A stretch of DNA of 64,000 nt from Voacanga thouarsii. Taxonomy: Eukaryota; Streptophyta; Magnoliopsida; Gentianales; Apocynaceae. The stretch covers positions 9,362,001 to 9,426,000 of the forward strand of contig JANUWF010001783.1 of NCBI GenBank assembly GCA_026120185.1. Direction: 5' to 3'. The position numbers and the translations under genes were made by a program. Shown here piece by piece: positions 12,501-23,632 of this stretch. The first letter of the stretch is position 1. Every line of letters begins with the position of its first letter. The notes beneath the pieces are model-generated. The model was not told where the DNA came from and searched no databases. It was given only the letters and a program-made list of their open reading frames with translations.

Positions 12501-13180
12501 GCTTCAATTGTGAGAAGTCTCATATAAGTTATGTTGTGTACTAGACCAGATATCTGTTTTGCAATAGACTTAGTTAGCAGATATCAGTCAAACCTCGGAG
12601 AGGTTCATTGGTAGGCTGTAAAGTATATTCTCAAGCATCTTAAAGGTACAAAAGATTATATGTTAGTTTACAGGGCTTATGACTTGGTCCTTACAGAATA
12701 TACAGACTTAAACTTCCACACGGATAAGGATGAGAGAAAATCCACTAGTGGATATATCTTCATCTTGTTTGGAGGAGCCATTTCATGGAGGAGTGTCAAG
12801 TAATCTTGCATTACTGACTTAACCATGGAAAATAAATATGTGACGGCTTCGGAGGCATCTAAGGAAGCAATTTGGCTCCAGAAGTTCCTTTTGGAACTTG
12901 AAGTCGTGCTACAAATGGATAAATCATTTGTGATGTATTGCGACAACACTAGTGCAATCTTATAATCTAAAGAATCAAGGAACCACAAAAAGGGGAAGCA
13001 CATAGAGAGGAAGTACCACCTGATTCAGGATTTCATCTAAAGACATGAAGTCATAGTGGAACAGATTGCCTCGGAGAACAATCTAGCAAATCTTTTCACC
13101 AAGCTTTTAGCGGAGAGAGTCTTTAAAAGATACTTAGACGCCATAGGGGTGAGCACCTATGGACTTACTTAGTTTTAGAG
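12501..13180 (+). pseudogene. Copia RNase H and pol C-terminus of family B (resumes after hAT)
   Basis: It continues the frame broken at 7706: LCTRPDICFAID at about 12540, the RNase H segment with TSGYIF and GGAISWRS at about 12740-12795, YCDNTSAI at about 12937-12960, and the terminal region ENNLANLFTK at about 13078-13105. Several stops are present. The purine tract and 3' LTR follow directly. Confidence 0.85.
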
Positions 13181-13194
13181 TGTAAGTGAGAGAT
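13181..13194 (+). other. Polypurine tract of family B
   Basis: Purine-rich TGTAAGTGAGAGAT directly precedes the 3' LTR, the usual plus-strand priming site. It is a variant of the common plant copia tract ending GTGGGAGAT. Confidence 0.75.
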
Positions 13195-15075
13195 TGTTGG
13201 GATGTATGCCCTTCTAAACTAGGTTTCTAATATAATTTTGACTTATATTAATAAAAGTATTTTTCTCAGAATTTGTTTGTGAAATTTTTTTTATATTTGT
13301 GCACGATTTTATTGGAAAAAACCTATTGTATTTAAGTAAATGGTTCATATGAATTGAGGTCTTTAACAATAAGGTATGGATTATGGGATACTTAACACAT
13401 AAACTATTGTTCTTAACTGGATTATGAGAATGGGAATCTTATCATGGCAAGATTATTGTGTTATGAATTCTAAATATGGAATGACTTATCTTTAGCCAAT
13501 GAGTAGTCTTCTCATTTCATAACACAAGCGTATTTTGAATACGTAGAACAAGACTTATAGTAATAGTTTCTTAAAGTACTATGTGATATAAATCCAAACT
13601 ACTATTGCTATAGCGTTGACTTGTACTCTACAGCTTGAGTATAAATTAGTGGTCTGACGAAGCTAAATGCATATGTTTTGATATACTATAGTTGAGGTTC
13701 TTGAGAAGGCCAATATACTTGTATGTTAGGTATATATGACTAGTTAGTCAAGATAGTGTCTATACTATATCGCCCCTTGTGGTTGTCCGAATGATCTAAT
13801 TATCTAGAACCCTGGGGAACATAACTTGGATATTGGTTTTAGGGTAGCTCTCTTGGAAAGTGAAAATATTCCAAAAAGTCGTGAAACATTGGATTAGAAG
13901 CCTAAGGATGGTAGATGTCTTTTACAAGGTGTTAGTACACTCTTCCTCTCTAAATGTACGACGATGTGTAGAGGGGGTATTTTAGTTATTTTACCTATGG
14001 GTTGAAGACATAACTAACGTAGCATTGTCCTTGGGGTCAATATTTCCTTATGGTGATATAGGAAGTATTTAAAATGTAAAATACAACTATTTATATAACA
14101 AGGGTATTTTGATAATTTTAGTAGTCAAGGAGATGTGCTTTTTTGGCCCTTGGAATAGCCTGTAAGTCCTAATGATTTTAGGTCGAGGAAATGGTTGCAA
14201 TAAAAATAATTTTATTTTATTTAGGAAGTCTAATTTATTTTTTGGACTAGAATAAAATAAAGAAACGAGAGAAATTAATTTTATTATGTAGTTTAATTGG
14301 TTAATTAATTATTCAGGGCCTAAGCCCATATTGAATAATTAGAAAAATTAACCTGGGTTTAAACTAGTTAATAAAAAGTTTAATAATTATTTTAGTTCAT
14401 TTGGGCTCATTAATTATTTATTGAGTTATTTTAATAGGCTCAAAAAATAAATAATTAATAGTTATTATTTTTGGACTCATTGGATCCAAGAAAAATAATA
14501 AATTTTTTTGACCCAATAGCTTGGACTAAAAGGTTATTTTTATTCACGGTACAGAAGAGTTAAGGATTATCCAAACATCTTCTATTGATAACCTCCGAAT
14601 GTTTTAAAATATTTAACACCAGTAGTTTAGTTATTTGGTAACGTGAATAGGAATCGAGTGTTCTTCTCCTTCATAGTAGACTCACGACACGGAAAAAGAA
14701 AAGATCCTTCTTGTTCTTCTTTCTCGTTCATTTTTCCTTCTTTTGTTTCTCTTGATTTTGCTAATCAATAGCAAAGATTCAAGAAGTGTCATTCCTCGCC
14801 TAGGTTGTTTCACCAACATAGATTAGGTGGAGAAATATTCTGATAAGCGAAAAGCTTTGCGTACATGTCAAGGAGAAGCCGAAGGATCGTTGGTTATCAA
14901 CCAGAAGTTTTAACAGGTGAGGGAGACGTGACCGTCATTCCATCATCTTCCTCGCAGCCAAACAAAGCAGCATCCAAAAGAGGTATTCATTTTTTGCCTT
15001 CCGCTATGCCATTCTGGTGCCTTTTCTGGTTTTACAGTACTGCATGCATGGCTTTCTCTGTTTTCATTATCTTCA
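13195..15075 (+). repeat. 3' LTR of copia family B
   Basis: It starts TGTTGGGATGTATGCC, ends CTTCA, and is followed by the target duplication GTAAA. It is about 1.88 kb and matches 1631-3477. The differences are mostly transitions, plus an extra ~35 bp near 13945-13980. Confidence 0.92.
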
Positions 15076-15080
15076 GTAAA

Positions 15081-17900
15081 TATGCAGCTTAAGGTGGAGT
15101 TATGAAAGTTTGTAAAAGGTGCTCTTGTTGTTATGAAAGGTTATAGGTTTGGTAGTTTGTATACTTTGTAAGGAACTACTGCCACAGGTTCTGTTGTAGC
15201 TTCTAATCAGCTTTGTCTAATTCTGACATCACCAAATTATGGCATATGCATTTGGAGAACATGAGTAAGAAAGGTCTACGCATGTTGAGCAAAAGAGGCC
15301 TTTTGGATTGACAAAATACCGGTGCATTGGACTTCTATGTGCACTGTATTTTTGGGAAGTAGAAAAGGATCAGCTTCAACTCACCAGCTTTTTATTGAAT
15401 TAAAGGTAATTTGGATTATTTCCATTCATATCTTTGGGGTCCATCTCGAGTCCCGTATAAGGGTGACGCCAGGTATTTTTTGACTTTCATTGATGATTAT
15501 TCAAGAAAAGTTTGGGTTTATTTTCTGAAGAATAAGAGCAATATTTACCTAACGCTCAAACAGTGAAAAGTTTTGATTGAGAAACACACAGGTAAACAGA
15601 TCAAGCGACTGAGAATAGATAATGGCATAAAATTCTGTGAAAAGGAATTTGATGAATTTTATAAGAATGAAGGAATCATTTGGCATTGTACAGTGAGGAT
15701 CACGTCTTAACAAAACGGTGTTGCAGAACGTATGAATAGAATTCTTTTGGAAAGAGTACGACATATGATATCAAATGTAGAGTTCACAAAGGACTTATGG
15801 GCAGAGGCAGTTTCCACAGCATATTAAATCATCAATCGTGCTCCTTCTGTAGCTCTTGATTTCAAAACTCCTGAGGAATTTTGGTTAAGAACGCTTGCTA
15901 ATTACTCTGATTTGAAAGTTTTTGGATGTTTGGCATACATGCATGTAAATTATGGTAAATTGGAGTCTAGAGTTAAGAAATATATTTTTCTTGGTTATGC
16001 TTTTGGGGTGAAAGGATACAGATTATGGTATCTAGATCCCAAATCACCAAAATTTGTAATTATTAGAGATGTTATATTTGATGAATTGTCTATGTTAAAT
16101 TCTAAAAGGGAGTTTTCAAGTTCTTCTCGTGCAAATAAAGATGGTACGCAAGAGCAGGTGGAGCTTGAAATTGGTAATTCTGTTCCTTCTAATTTGACTT
16201 CCTCCATTCAACAAAATTCAGTTTATAGTGATGAAGAAGATACAGAAGAAGAGTATTCCATGGCTAGGAAGAGACCAAGAAGAGAGATTCGACCACCGCA
16301 AAGGTATGCAAATTTAGTTGCATTTTCTTTGTTAGTTGCAAAAGAAACAGATGGAGTTGGTGAACCGTCTACTTACAACGAAACTATTTCATGTGAAGAT
16401 TCAGCTAAGTGATTGATTGCAATGAATGAAGAAATTGAGTCCCTCCACAAGAATGAAACTTAGATCCTTGTAAAGTCACCTTTGAGAAACAAAATTATTG
16501 ATTGAAAATGGGTCTTTAAGAAAAAAAAAGAGTACTCTCGGGGCTGAAGATGGAAGGTACAAAGTAAGATTGGTTATGAAGGGCTATAGTTAGATACAAG
16601 GTGTTGATTTTAATGATGTATTTTCACCTGTTGTTAAAACATAGCTCTATTCGTGTTTTGCTTGCTTTAGTTGCTATGTATGATTTGGAATTGGAACAAT
16701 TTGATGTTAAGACATCCTTCTTGCATGGTAATCTTGAGGAACAAATTTATATGAAGCAGCCTGAGGGATTTGAAATTAAAGGAAAAAAGACCATGTTTGC
16801 CTTTTGAAGAAATCCTTGTATGGATTGAAGCAGTCACCAAGACAGTGGTATAAGAGATTTGATTCCTTTATATTAAGTCATGGTTATTTAAGGAGCATGC
16901 ATGATAGTTGTGTTTACTTTCGAAAGTTATATGATGGTTTTTTCATTTATCTACTGCTTTATGTTGATGACATGTTCATTACTGTTAAGAATTTAGTAGA
17001 AATCGATGTCTTGAAGAGACAGTTAAAGTGTGAATTTGAGATGAAAGATTTGGGAGCAACTAAAAGGATTCTTGATATGGAGATCAAGAGAGATCGAAGT
17101 CTTGGAAAGTTGTATCTAACTTAAGAAAATTATACCGAGAAGATTTTAGAGAGGTTTGGTATGAAAAATGCAAAACCAGTAAGTACTCATTTTGCTAGTT
17201 ATTTTAAAATTTCAGCTACTCAATCACCACAGTCAAGTGAAAAGAAAGATTATATGGCATGGGTTTCATATTCCTGTGCAGTCAATAGTATAATGTATGC
17301 AATGATTTGTACTCATTGGAATATTTCACAAGTAGTTAGTGTGGTTAATAGAAATATGTCTTATCCTAGAAAAGTACATTGGCAAGCCGTAAAATGGTTT
17401 TTTAGATACTTGCAAGGCACTTCAAATGCTTGTTTGGAGTTTGGAAGAAGTAACAACATTGTGGTTGGTTTTGTGGACTCTGACTACGCACTTGGCTATG
17501 TATTTTGTATTGGAGGTTGTGCAGTTAGTTGGAAGGCTACGTTACAACAAGTAGTGGCACTGTCTACTATGCAGACAGAATATATAGCTTTGACTGAGAC
17601 AATCAAAGAAGCTTTGTGGTTGAAAGGTTTATTTGGTGAGCTCAATCTGTATAAATGTGTAACTACAATTTATTGTGACAGTCAAAATGCTATACATTTG
17701 ACTAGAGATCAGATGTATCATGAGAGGACGAAACATATTGATGTGAAATTTCACTTCATTCGAGATATCATTGTTGAGAAGAAAGTCTTTGTTTAGAAGA
17801 TTAATGCCAAAGACAATCCTACTGACATGCTTACGAAGGCTTTTCCCATGTTCTAGTTTAAGCAAAGTCTGGACTTGATTGGTGTTCATTGTTCATGATT
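15081..17900 (+). pseudogene. Copia pol of family A copy 1 (integrase, RT, RNase H)
   Basis: It continues family A after the family-B insertion. An integrase zinc region lies at about 15240-15350. The catalytic core follows at about 15470-15850 (FLTFIDDYSRKVWVYF-like, DNGIKFC, a QNGVAERMN-like motif with a stop). A C-terminal integrase/linker frame is open at 15912-16412. RT spans about 16500-17130 with DVKTSFLHG, SLYGLKQSPRQW and the YVDD box near 16962. RNase H (about 17270-17800) has WKATLQQVVALST and YCDSQNA. The product ends ADMLTK near 17850. Stops and frameshifts are frequent, so it is dead. It is the same family as the minus-strand copy at 35265-38267. Confidence 0.88.
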
Positions 17901-17966
17901 TATGGTCTTTGGATTTTTGTGGAGAATGTTGAGCAAAACTGCTATATATGAGTTTGGAATGCAAGT

Positions 17967-17979
17967 TAAGGCGGAGATT
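17967..17979 (+). other. Polypurine tract of family A copy 1
   Basis: TTAAGGCGGAGAT lies directly before the 3' LTR (TGTTAAGG). The equivalent tract on the minus strand is at 35151-35162. Confidence 0.7.
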
Positions 17980-18460
17980 TGTTAAGGATTCCTTGCATCC
18001 ATTTGTCCCACAACGGGAAACCAAAGCATCCTCCACCACCGTTGAAGCTTTGTTATGTTCTAAATTCCACATTGATTAGTAACGAATTATCCACTGCCTT
18101 TAAAGTCTTATAAATAAACGCTTGGTTTGATTCTTTGAACAACAACACACCAAGAACAAGAGTTCATAACTTATTAAGCTTTTGTTTCTTTGTGGTTCTC
18201 TTGTTTTTTTTTTATGTTTAGTGGATTAGGAAAATTTTCTCCTTGTAAAATTATCTTCTTCATAGTGAAGTTTTTATTCCGCCCCCACCCGTGGACGTAG
18301 GTCATTTGTCTGAATCATGTAAGTCCTTATTTCTCTCCATTTTATTTCCTTTCTCGTTATTTAATTTTTTTCTGCATTATTTTTATTATTATTTTTTTAT
18401 TATCGTCTTGTGTGATTTTGTTATTGGAGTTTGGGTTTTTTCCTGGGCCTATCCCTGAGA
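17980..18460 (+). repeat. 3' LTR of copia family A copy 1
   Basis: It starts TGTTAAGGATTCC and ends near CCTATCCCTGAGA. It aligns with 1-490 with about 10% mismatches by eye. The exact last bases are uncertain because the expected AACA end is altered. Confidence 0.88.
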
Positions 18461-19168
18461 CTTTTGATCGTTTTCTAAAACATCTTTGGGGTTCAAAACT
18501 TCCTATGAAGGTCTGCCTTTTCATTTAGAAGCTGATTAACAGATTATTGCCGTTTGATGATATCCTTCAATCGCTGGGTTTTCAGTTAGCTTCAAAATGT
18601 GTTTTCTGCAACTCCGCTTGTGAATCTTTGCTGCATATTTTCTTTCACTGCCCTGTTTCAGTCCAGCTTTGGTGTTTCTTTTTACGGCCTGGTTTACCAG
18701 ATGTGGACGATATTCTAAAGAGTAGCATTTCAGCATATGATGCTTTTCAGATATTTTGGAATTTTTCAGGCTCAAAAGGTGGCATCTCTTTTCAGCTGCA
18801 TTGATATGGATTCTGTGGAAAGAGCGAAATAGCATTATCTATGATGGGAAATGTTTTTCATCGTTTCAGAATCAAGTAGAAAATTATTTTATTCAGTCAA
18901 GACATTACGGCTATTCATCCTTTGGCTTCAGCAAATTCTTTGAGGCAGACGCTTGCCAGCTTTGGACTTCATTGGTCTTTGGAAAAATCCTTTTCAGTAT
19001 TGCTTGTTTCTTGGAAAGGTTCTAATGCCGGTTGTAAATTTATTCTGAGTATTGACGGCGCTTCAAAGGGAAATCCGGGACTATCTGCCATGGGAGGAGT
19101 TGCTAGATATCCTGATGGCTTGTTCTTCCTAGCTTTTGCATCTCCAATATGGAGGCTGAAGCAAGAGC
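18461..19168 (+). pseudogene. LINE ORF2 3' fragment: zf-RVT and RNase H domains
   Basis: Conceptual translation in three shifted frames reads WGSKLPMKVCLFI near 18490. It continues with a zinc-binding RVT segment (CVFCNSACESLLHIFFHCP, about 18600-18654) and a hydrophobic linker (LIWILWKERN). The RNase H-type segment follows near 19050-19165: SIDGASKGNPG with the catalytic Asp, GGVARYPDG, and in a shifted frame NMEAEARAL. This order is typical of plant non-LTR retrotransposon ORF2 C-termini. At least two frameshifts and an internal stop make it dead. The family-A copia abuts its 5' side and probably inserted into it; the RT half would be upstream of the window. Confidence 0.75.
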
Positions 19169-20690
19169 CCTTTTTAAAAAATATTTTTATTTTATTTATA
19201 ATTTTTTAATATTACTCTCACAATTATACTATTCCTTAAATTAGAGGAACTTTTATGTTAAAAAATGAAATATTTGGACTAAAATTTATTTAAATAAGTT
19301 GGGTCTAGATTTTAATCAAATCATTTAATTATTAGTATTTTTTAAATTTTATTAAGTTAGACTTAAATATAAATTTTAATTAAGATTTTCTTTAAAGATA
19401 TTAAAATTAAATTCATTTTTAAGATGTTAACCAAATTTAGTTAAATTACACTATATTTAAAAGTGTTCTTAATAAACATAATTTATTATAACAACATTTA
19501 TAAATAAATGCAGCTAGTAAGGTTGAAATAATATTTAATACAAATGTCATTAAGTCATGCAAAAAAAAAGTTGAAAAAAACAATATTCTTCCAACGTCCA
19601 TTATAAATGTTATTTTAAAATGTAGTTTGAAATTTAAATATTTCAATATTTGTGTCAATTGTTACTTAAGCTTATTTTTATTCATTTTGTATGACATTTG
19701 GTAATATGTCGATACAAAATGTTGCAATAGAGATTTTTATAATTATGTTTTTCAATAAATGTTACATGTGATTACAACATTTGTTATAAGTAATGTTTCA
19801 ACAACATTTAAAACTAATGTCACTAAATATATAAAAATATTAGAAGAATATAATATTATTCTAACATATATTATAGATATTTTTAAAAATATTGCATAAC
19901 ACTCAATTATAATAATACTTAGATAAAATATTGTAATAATTCACTCTCATTACTTTTAAATGTCATTTGAGAAACATGTCATTATAAAAATGTTGTAGTT
20001 CTTAATTTTGAGCTACGATTAACCGCGCCATTTCAAAAGGATGGTAGTTTCTATTGCATCACAGGGTAAGCATGTTGACCTTGTTTGTGTTTGTTGAAGT
20101 GAATATCATCTTTGGTTTTGTAGGTATTGTATGGTGTCAAGGAAAACCATAGGAATTTATTTATTTACTTTTCTGTTGAAATTTTCTAATTTTATATCTA
20201 CATTTAAATATTTTATTCTGACCATACAAAATATTAAGGGAGTAACAAATTATAAGTCAGTTACCTCATTATCTTTATTAATTAAATAGATTACTAATGT
20301 GACTTATGAGTTAGTAGAATTTATATCCATTAAATAGAAGAGTTTAGTTATAGAAATTTGAAGGAAAAATATATTTATTTTTATCTTGCAAAATAAAAAT
20401 ATAGATATTTAATTTTAAATAGAGAAAAATATGTATCAATTAAATTTCAATATCCAAAAAGAAGGTTTTCCTCTACCTTAAGTAAGTTGTCGTATCATCT
20501 TTATCAATTAAGAGAGTTACTAGAGGAACTTATATATTATTGTAGCTTTTATTCTTTAAGTGCAAAATACCAATTGTGAAATTTTAAAAAGATAATATAT
20601 TTATTGTAAAAGTAAATATTTATTTTTTAAAATAGAAGGAATAATGATAACTTTGTGCTAAACAAGGAAATTAAAGACATCTCATGACAT
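19169..20690. repeat. AT-rich spacer with degenerate direct repeats, no gene
   Basis: No coding sequence is supported. Between about 19480 and 19990 a loose unit recurs at about 19485-19645 and 19790-19900: ACAACATTTA, then AATGTCA(T/C)TAA, then a run ending AATATTATTCTAAC or AATATTCTTCCAAC, then TATTATA(A/G)AT. Single copies of AAATGTCATTTGAGAAACATGTCATT follow. It looks like the remains of a DNA transposon's subterminal repeats, but I see no clear terminal inverted repeat. Confidence 0.4.
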
Positions 20691-21003
20691 ATTACTCCAT
20701 CAATTTCAAAATATTTGTTCATAAAGTTATTTGTACACAGATTAAGGAGTATTAAAAATAATACTATAATTTAGATAAAGTTACTATTCTACCCATATTA
20801 AAAATATGATAGCTATTGATTAGTAAAAATTTCTGAGAAGTAAGAAGAAAGAAGAGTTTTGAAAAATTGTATAGTTAATTTAGAATAAATGAGGGTAAGA
20901 TGGGAAGAAACTATCATTAATTTTAGAAATATGTACATGAATAAATATTTTGAAATAAAATAAAAAAATTTATGAATAAATATTTTGAAACGAATTATCT
21001 ACT
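20691..21003. mobile_element. Stowaway-like MITE (about 310 bp)
   Basis: The left end TACTCCATCAATTTCAAAAT and the right end ATTTTGAAACGAATTATCTA are imperfect inverted repeats sharing AAATATTTGTTCAT / ATGAATAAATATTT. The start resembles the degenerate Stowaway terminus CTCCNTCN. A TA dinucleotide lies at both edges. It has no coding capacity. An internal extra copy of ATGAATAAATATTTTGAAA is present near 20938. Confidence 0.5.
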
Positions 21004-21185
21004 TTAAGTATATTTGTAATTATTTAAAACTTTTGATCTAGACCAAGGATGCCCTGTTATTAGAGCAATAATAATAAAACTAATTTTGATATTTTAGATT
21101 AATTTTTACATACTTTTCCTAAAATTTCTATAAAATCCTTTACGTTTCAATTATTGACTTTTTAAAAATAGAAAAATTAAGTATT

Positions 21186-21552
21186 TGTTATAAAATTAGG
21201 GTAGTGTTAGAATAAAATCTCCACACTACACACTAAGAAAATTCTAACTATTCTTTGCACAAAAATTTCTCTTCAAACTTCTCTCTTTCTTTCTCTCACA
21301 ATTCTTTCTCTAATCTTTCTTTCACTAATCTTTCTTTCACAAAATGATGGTGTATTACAAGTTTAGAGAATAGCTCTATTTATAGAGCTCTAATTAGTGG
21401 AATACATCATGGCATACATCATCTTCAACTAATTTCAATTAATGGTGTCTCCACTAAATGGTGGACATCCATAAAAATCTTCTAATAATTCACATAAATC
21501 CATAATTAGTGGAGCCTCCACTAATTAATGGAGATTCCAATAATTCATAACA
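21186..21552 (-). repeat. 3' LTR of copia family D
   Basis: Its plus-strand ends are TGTTATAAAATTAGG and AATTCATAACA. A TATA-like CTATAAATAG on the minus strand lies at 21375-21384, and a CT-rich stretch (21285-21340) has repeated TCTTTCTTTCAC. The minus-strand purine tract is adjacent at 21553-21561. Confidence 0.95.
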
Positions 21553-21561
21553 CTCCCCCTT
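21553..21561 (-). other. Polypurine tract of family D
   Basis: The plus strand reads CTCCCCCTT, so the minus strand reads AAGGGGGAG immediately before the 3' LTR. Confidence 0.85.
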
Positions 21562-21677
21562 GGATGTCCATCCATTACATAAAGAATATACCTCGTTAAA
21601 ACCTTACTAGATAAAAACCCAGTGGGAAAAAAAATCTAGTGAAGGAAAAAGAGTACACTATTCTATATGTCTGTTTA

Positions 21678-23632
21678 TTACTCCCCCTGATGAGATGATT
21701 CATTTAAATCTTTAAACCGACGCATACCGATTTTATATCTCAACTTCTCAAATGTTGCAGTCGGTAAAGTTTTCGTGAAAATATCTGCGAGGTTATCACA
21801 TGACCGAATTTGTAGCACATCAATTTCACATTTCTTCTGGAGTTCATGAGTAAAGAAGAATTTTGGTGAAATATGTTTTGTCCGATCTCCTTTAATATAT
21901 CCTCCTCGTAATTGAGCTATGCAAGCTGCATTGTCTTCATAAAGAGGAGTTGGAATATCTTTGATTGATGATAATCCACAACTTTCTCGGATATAATGAA
22001 TCATAGATCTTAGCCATACACATTCTCGACTTACTTCATGAATGGCTATAATTTCAGCATGATTTGAAGAAGTAGCTGCTATAGATTGTTTCGTAGAACG
22101 CCATGATATAGCAGTATTTCTACATGTAAATAGATAGCCCGTTTGAGAACATGTTTTATGTGGATCAGATAAATAACCAGCATCTGCATAACCTATCAAT
22201 GTTGGACTGGTTTTATTTGAATAAAATAATCCGAGATCAATTGTACCTTGGAGATATCGAAGGACTTGTTTAATTCCATTCCAATGTCGTCGTGTTGGTG
22301 AAGAACTAAATCTTGCTAATAAATTGACAGCAAAAGCAATATTAGGTCGTGTATTATTAGCAAGATACATTAATGCACCAATTGCACTGAGATATGGTAC
22401 TTCAGGACCAAGGAGTTCTTCATCATTTTCTTGAGGTCGGAAATGATCTTTATTCATATTTAATGATCGGACGATCATTAGAATACTCAATGGATGTGCT
22501 TTGTCCATGTAAAATCTTTTTAGCACTTTTGTTGTATATGTTGATTGATGAATAAATGTTCCACTCTCCAGATGTTCAATTTGTAAACCAAGGCAAAATT
22601 TGATTTTACCAAAATCTTTGATTTCGAATTCTCTTTTTAAATAATCAATTGTTTCTTGGAACTCTTCAGGAGTTCCAATAAGATTAATATCATCAACATA
22701 TATAGCTAATATCACAAATTTAGAACCAGATTTCTTAATAAAAACACATGGACATACCTGGTCATTTTTAAATCCCACTTTCAATAAATATTCGCTAAGA
22801 CGTGTGAACCACATGCGCCCAAATTGCTTCAGGCCATATAATGATTTCTGCAACTTGATGGAGTAATTTTCACAAGGATAATGTTTATATGATTCAGGCA
22901 TATGAAATCCTTCGGGGATTTTCATGTAAACATCATTTTCTAAATTTCCATACAAGTAAGCAGTGACAACATCTAATAGGCGCATATCTATCTTTTCATG
23001 TATTGCCAAACTGATAAGATATCGGAGTGTAATAGCATCAACAACAGGAGAATAAGTTTCATCATAATCAATACCTGGTCTTTGTGAAAACCCTTGGGCT
23101 ACTAATCGCGCTTTATATCGAACGATTTCACTCTTTTCATTGCGCTTTCGCACAAATATCCATTTGTAGCCAACAGGTTTTACACTTTCTGGTGTTCGGA
23201 CTGCAGTCCGAAGACTTCACGTTTTGTCGAGTGCATTTAACTCCGATTGAATCGCATCTTTCCATTGCAGCCAATCTTTTCTATGCCGACATTCATCAAC
23301 TGATATTGGTTCAGGATCATCACTATCCTGTGTAACATCAAGAGATATATTGTATGCAAATATATTATCAATAACAGTTTCTATCCGATTTCAACTTCTA
23401 CCGGAAGTGGTATAATTGATAGAAATTTCAGTGTTACTTTCATCAACTTCTGGTTCTTTGTCATCATTTCTCTCTTGGTCTTTATCATTCTTTTCTTCAA
23501 TATGATCTTCCGGATCATTTAATCCTCTTTTCTTTCGAGGATTTTTATCTTTAGAACCAAGAGGTCGGCCATGCTTCGGCGTGTTTTTGACTCAGTGACT
23601 ATAGGTATAATATTTTGTTCTGCTTTGGAACT
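21678..23632 (-). pseudogene. Copia pol 3' part of family D: RT and RNase H
   Basis: The largest open frame covers 21678-23153 (491 aa from MRKRNEKSEIVRY); upstream RT-linker sequence to 23632 is in other frames. RT shows YKARLVAQGFSQRPGIDYDETYSPV with VTAYLYG, SLYGLKQFGRMW and YVDD (in AIYVDDINLIG). RNase H shows YADAGYLSD, TGYLF, ISWRSTKQS and YEDNAACI. It ends SCDNLADIFTKTLP. All catalytic motifs are present over this stretch, and the only visible damage is the frameshift between integrase and RT, which makes the polyprotein discontinuous. The strong open frame fits the low LTR divergence. Confidence 0.88.

Larger units (their letters stand above)
1631..15075 (+). mobile_element. Ty1/copia LTR retrotransposon, family B, nested in family A
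   Basis: Complete boundaries: LTR 1631-3477 and LTR 13195-15075, both TG...CA. They are flanked by the 5-bp target duplication GTAAA at 1626-1630 and 15076-15080. It inserted in the pre-integrase part of the family-A element. The internal region carries leader, gag, protease, integrase, RT and RNase H in copia order, but is split by a hAT element at 7707-12500. LTR divergence is above 10% by eye and many stops are present, so it is a fossil. Without the hAT it would be about 8.6 kb. Confidence 0.92.
1..18460 (+). mobile_element. Ty1/copia LTR retrotransposon, family A copy 1 (degenerate, hosts nested insertions)
   Basis: The element is bounded by a 5' LTR that enters at the window edge and a 3' LTR at 17980-18460. 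It has an initiator-tRNA-Met primer site at 494-505 and a purine-rich tract just before the 3' LTR. Gag and the start of pol lie at 529-1630, and the rest of pol at 15081-17900. The two parts are separated by a complete family-B element whose insertion duplicated GTAAA. The related minus-strand copy at 37746-38267 gives the uninterrupted sequence across that point. The two LTRs differ by roughly 10% by eye and the reading frames are broken, so this is an old, inactive copy. Its 3' flank is LINE coding sequence, so it probably inserted into a LINE. Confidence 0.9.

Noticed and set aside
19440..19520. CACTA-type transposon end
   Set aside because: No CACTA terminus or inverted repeat was found; only loosely similar internal words.
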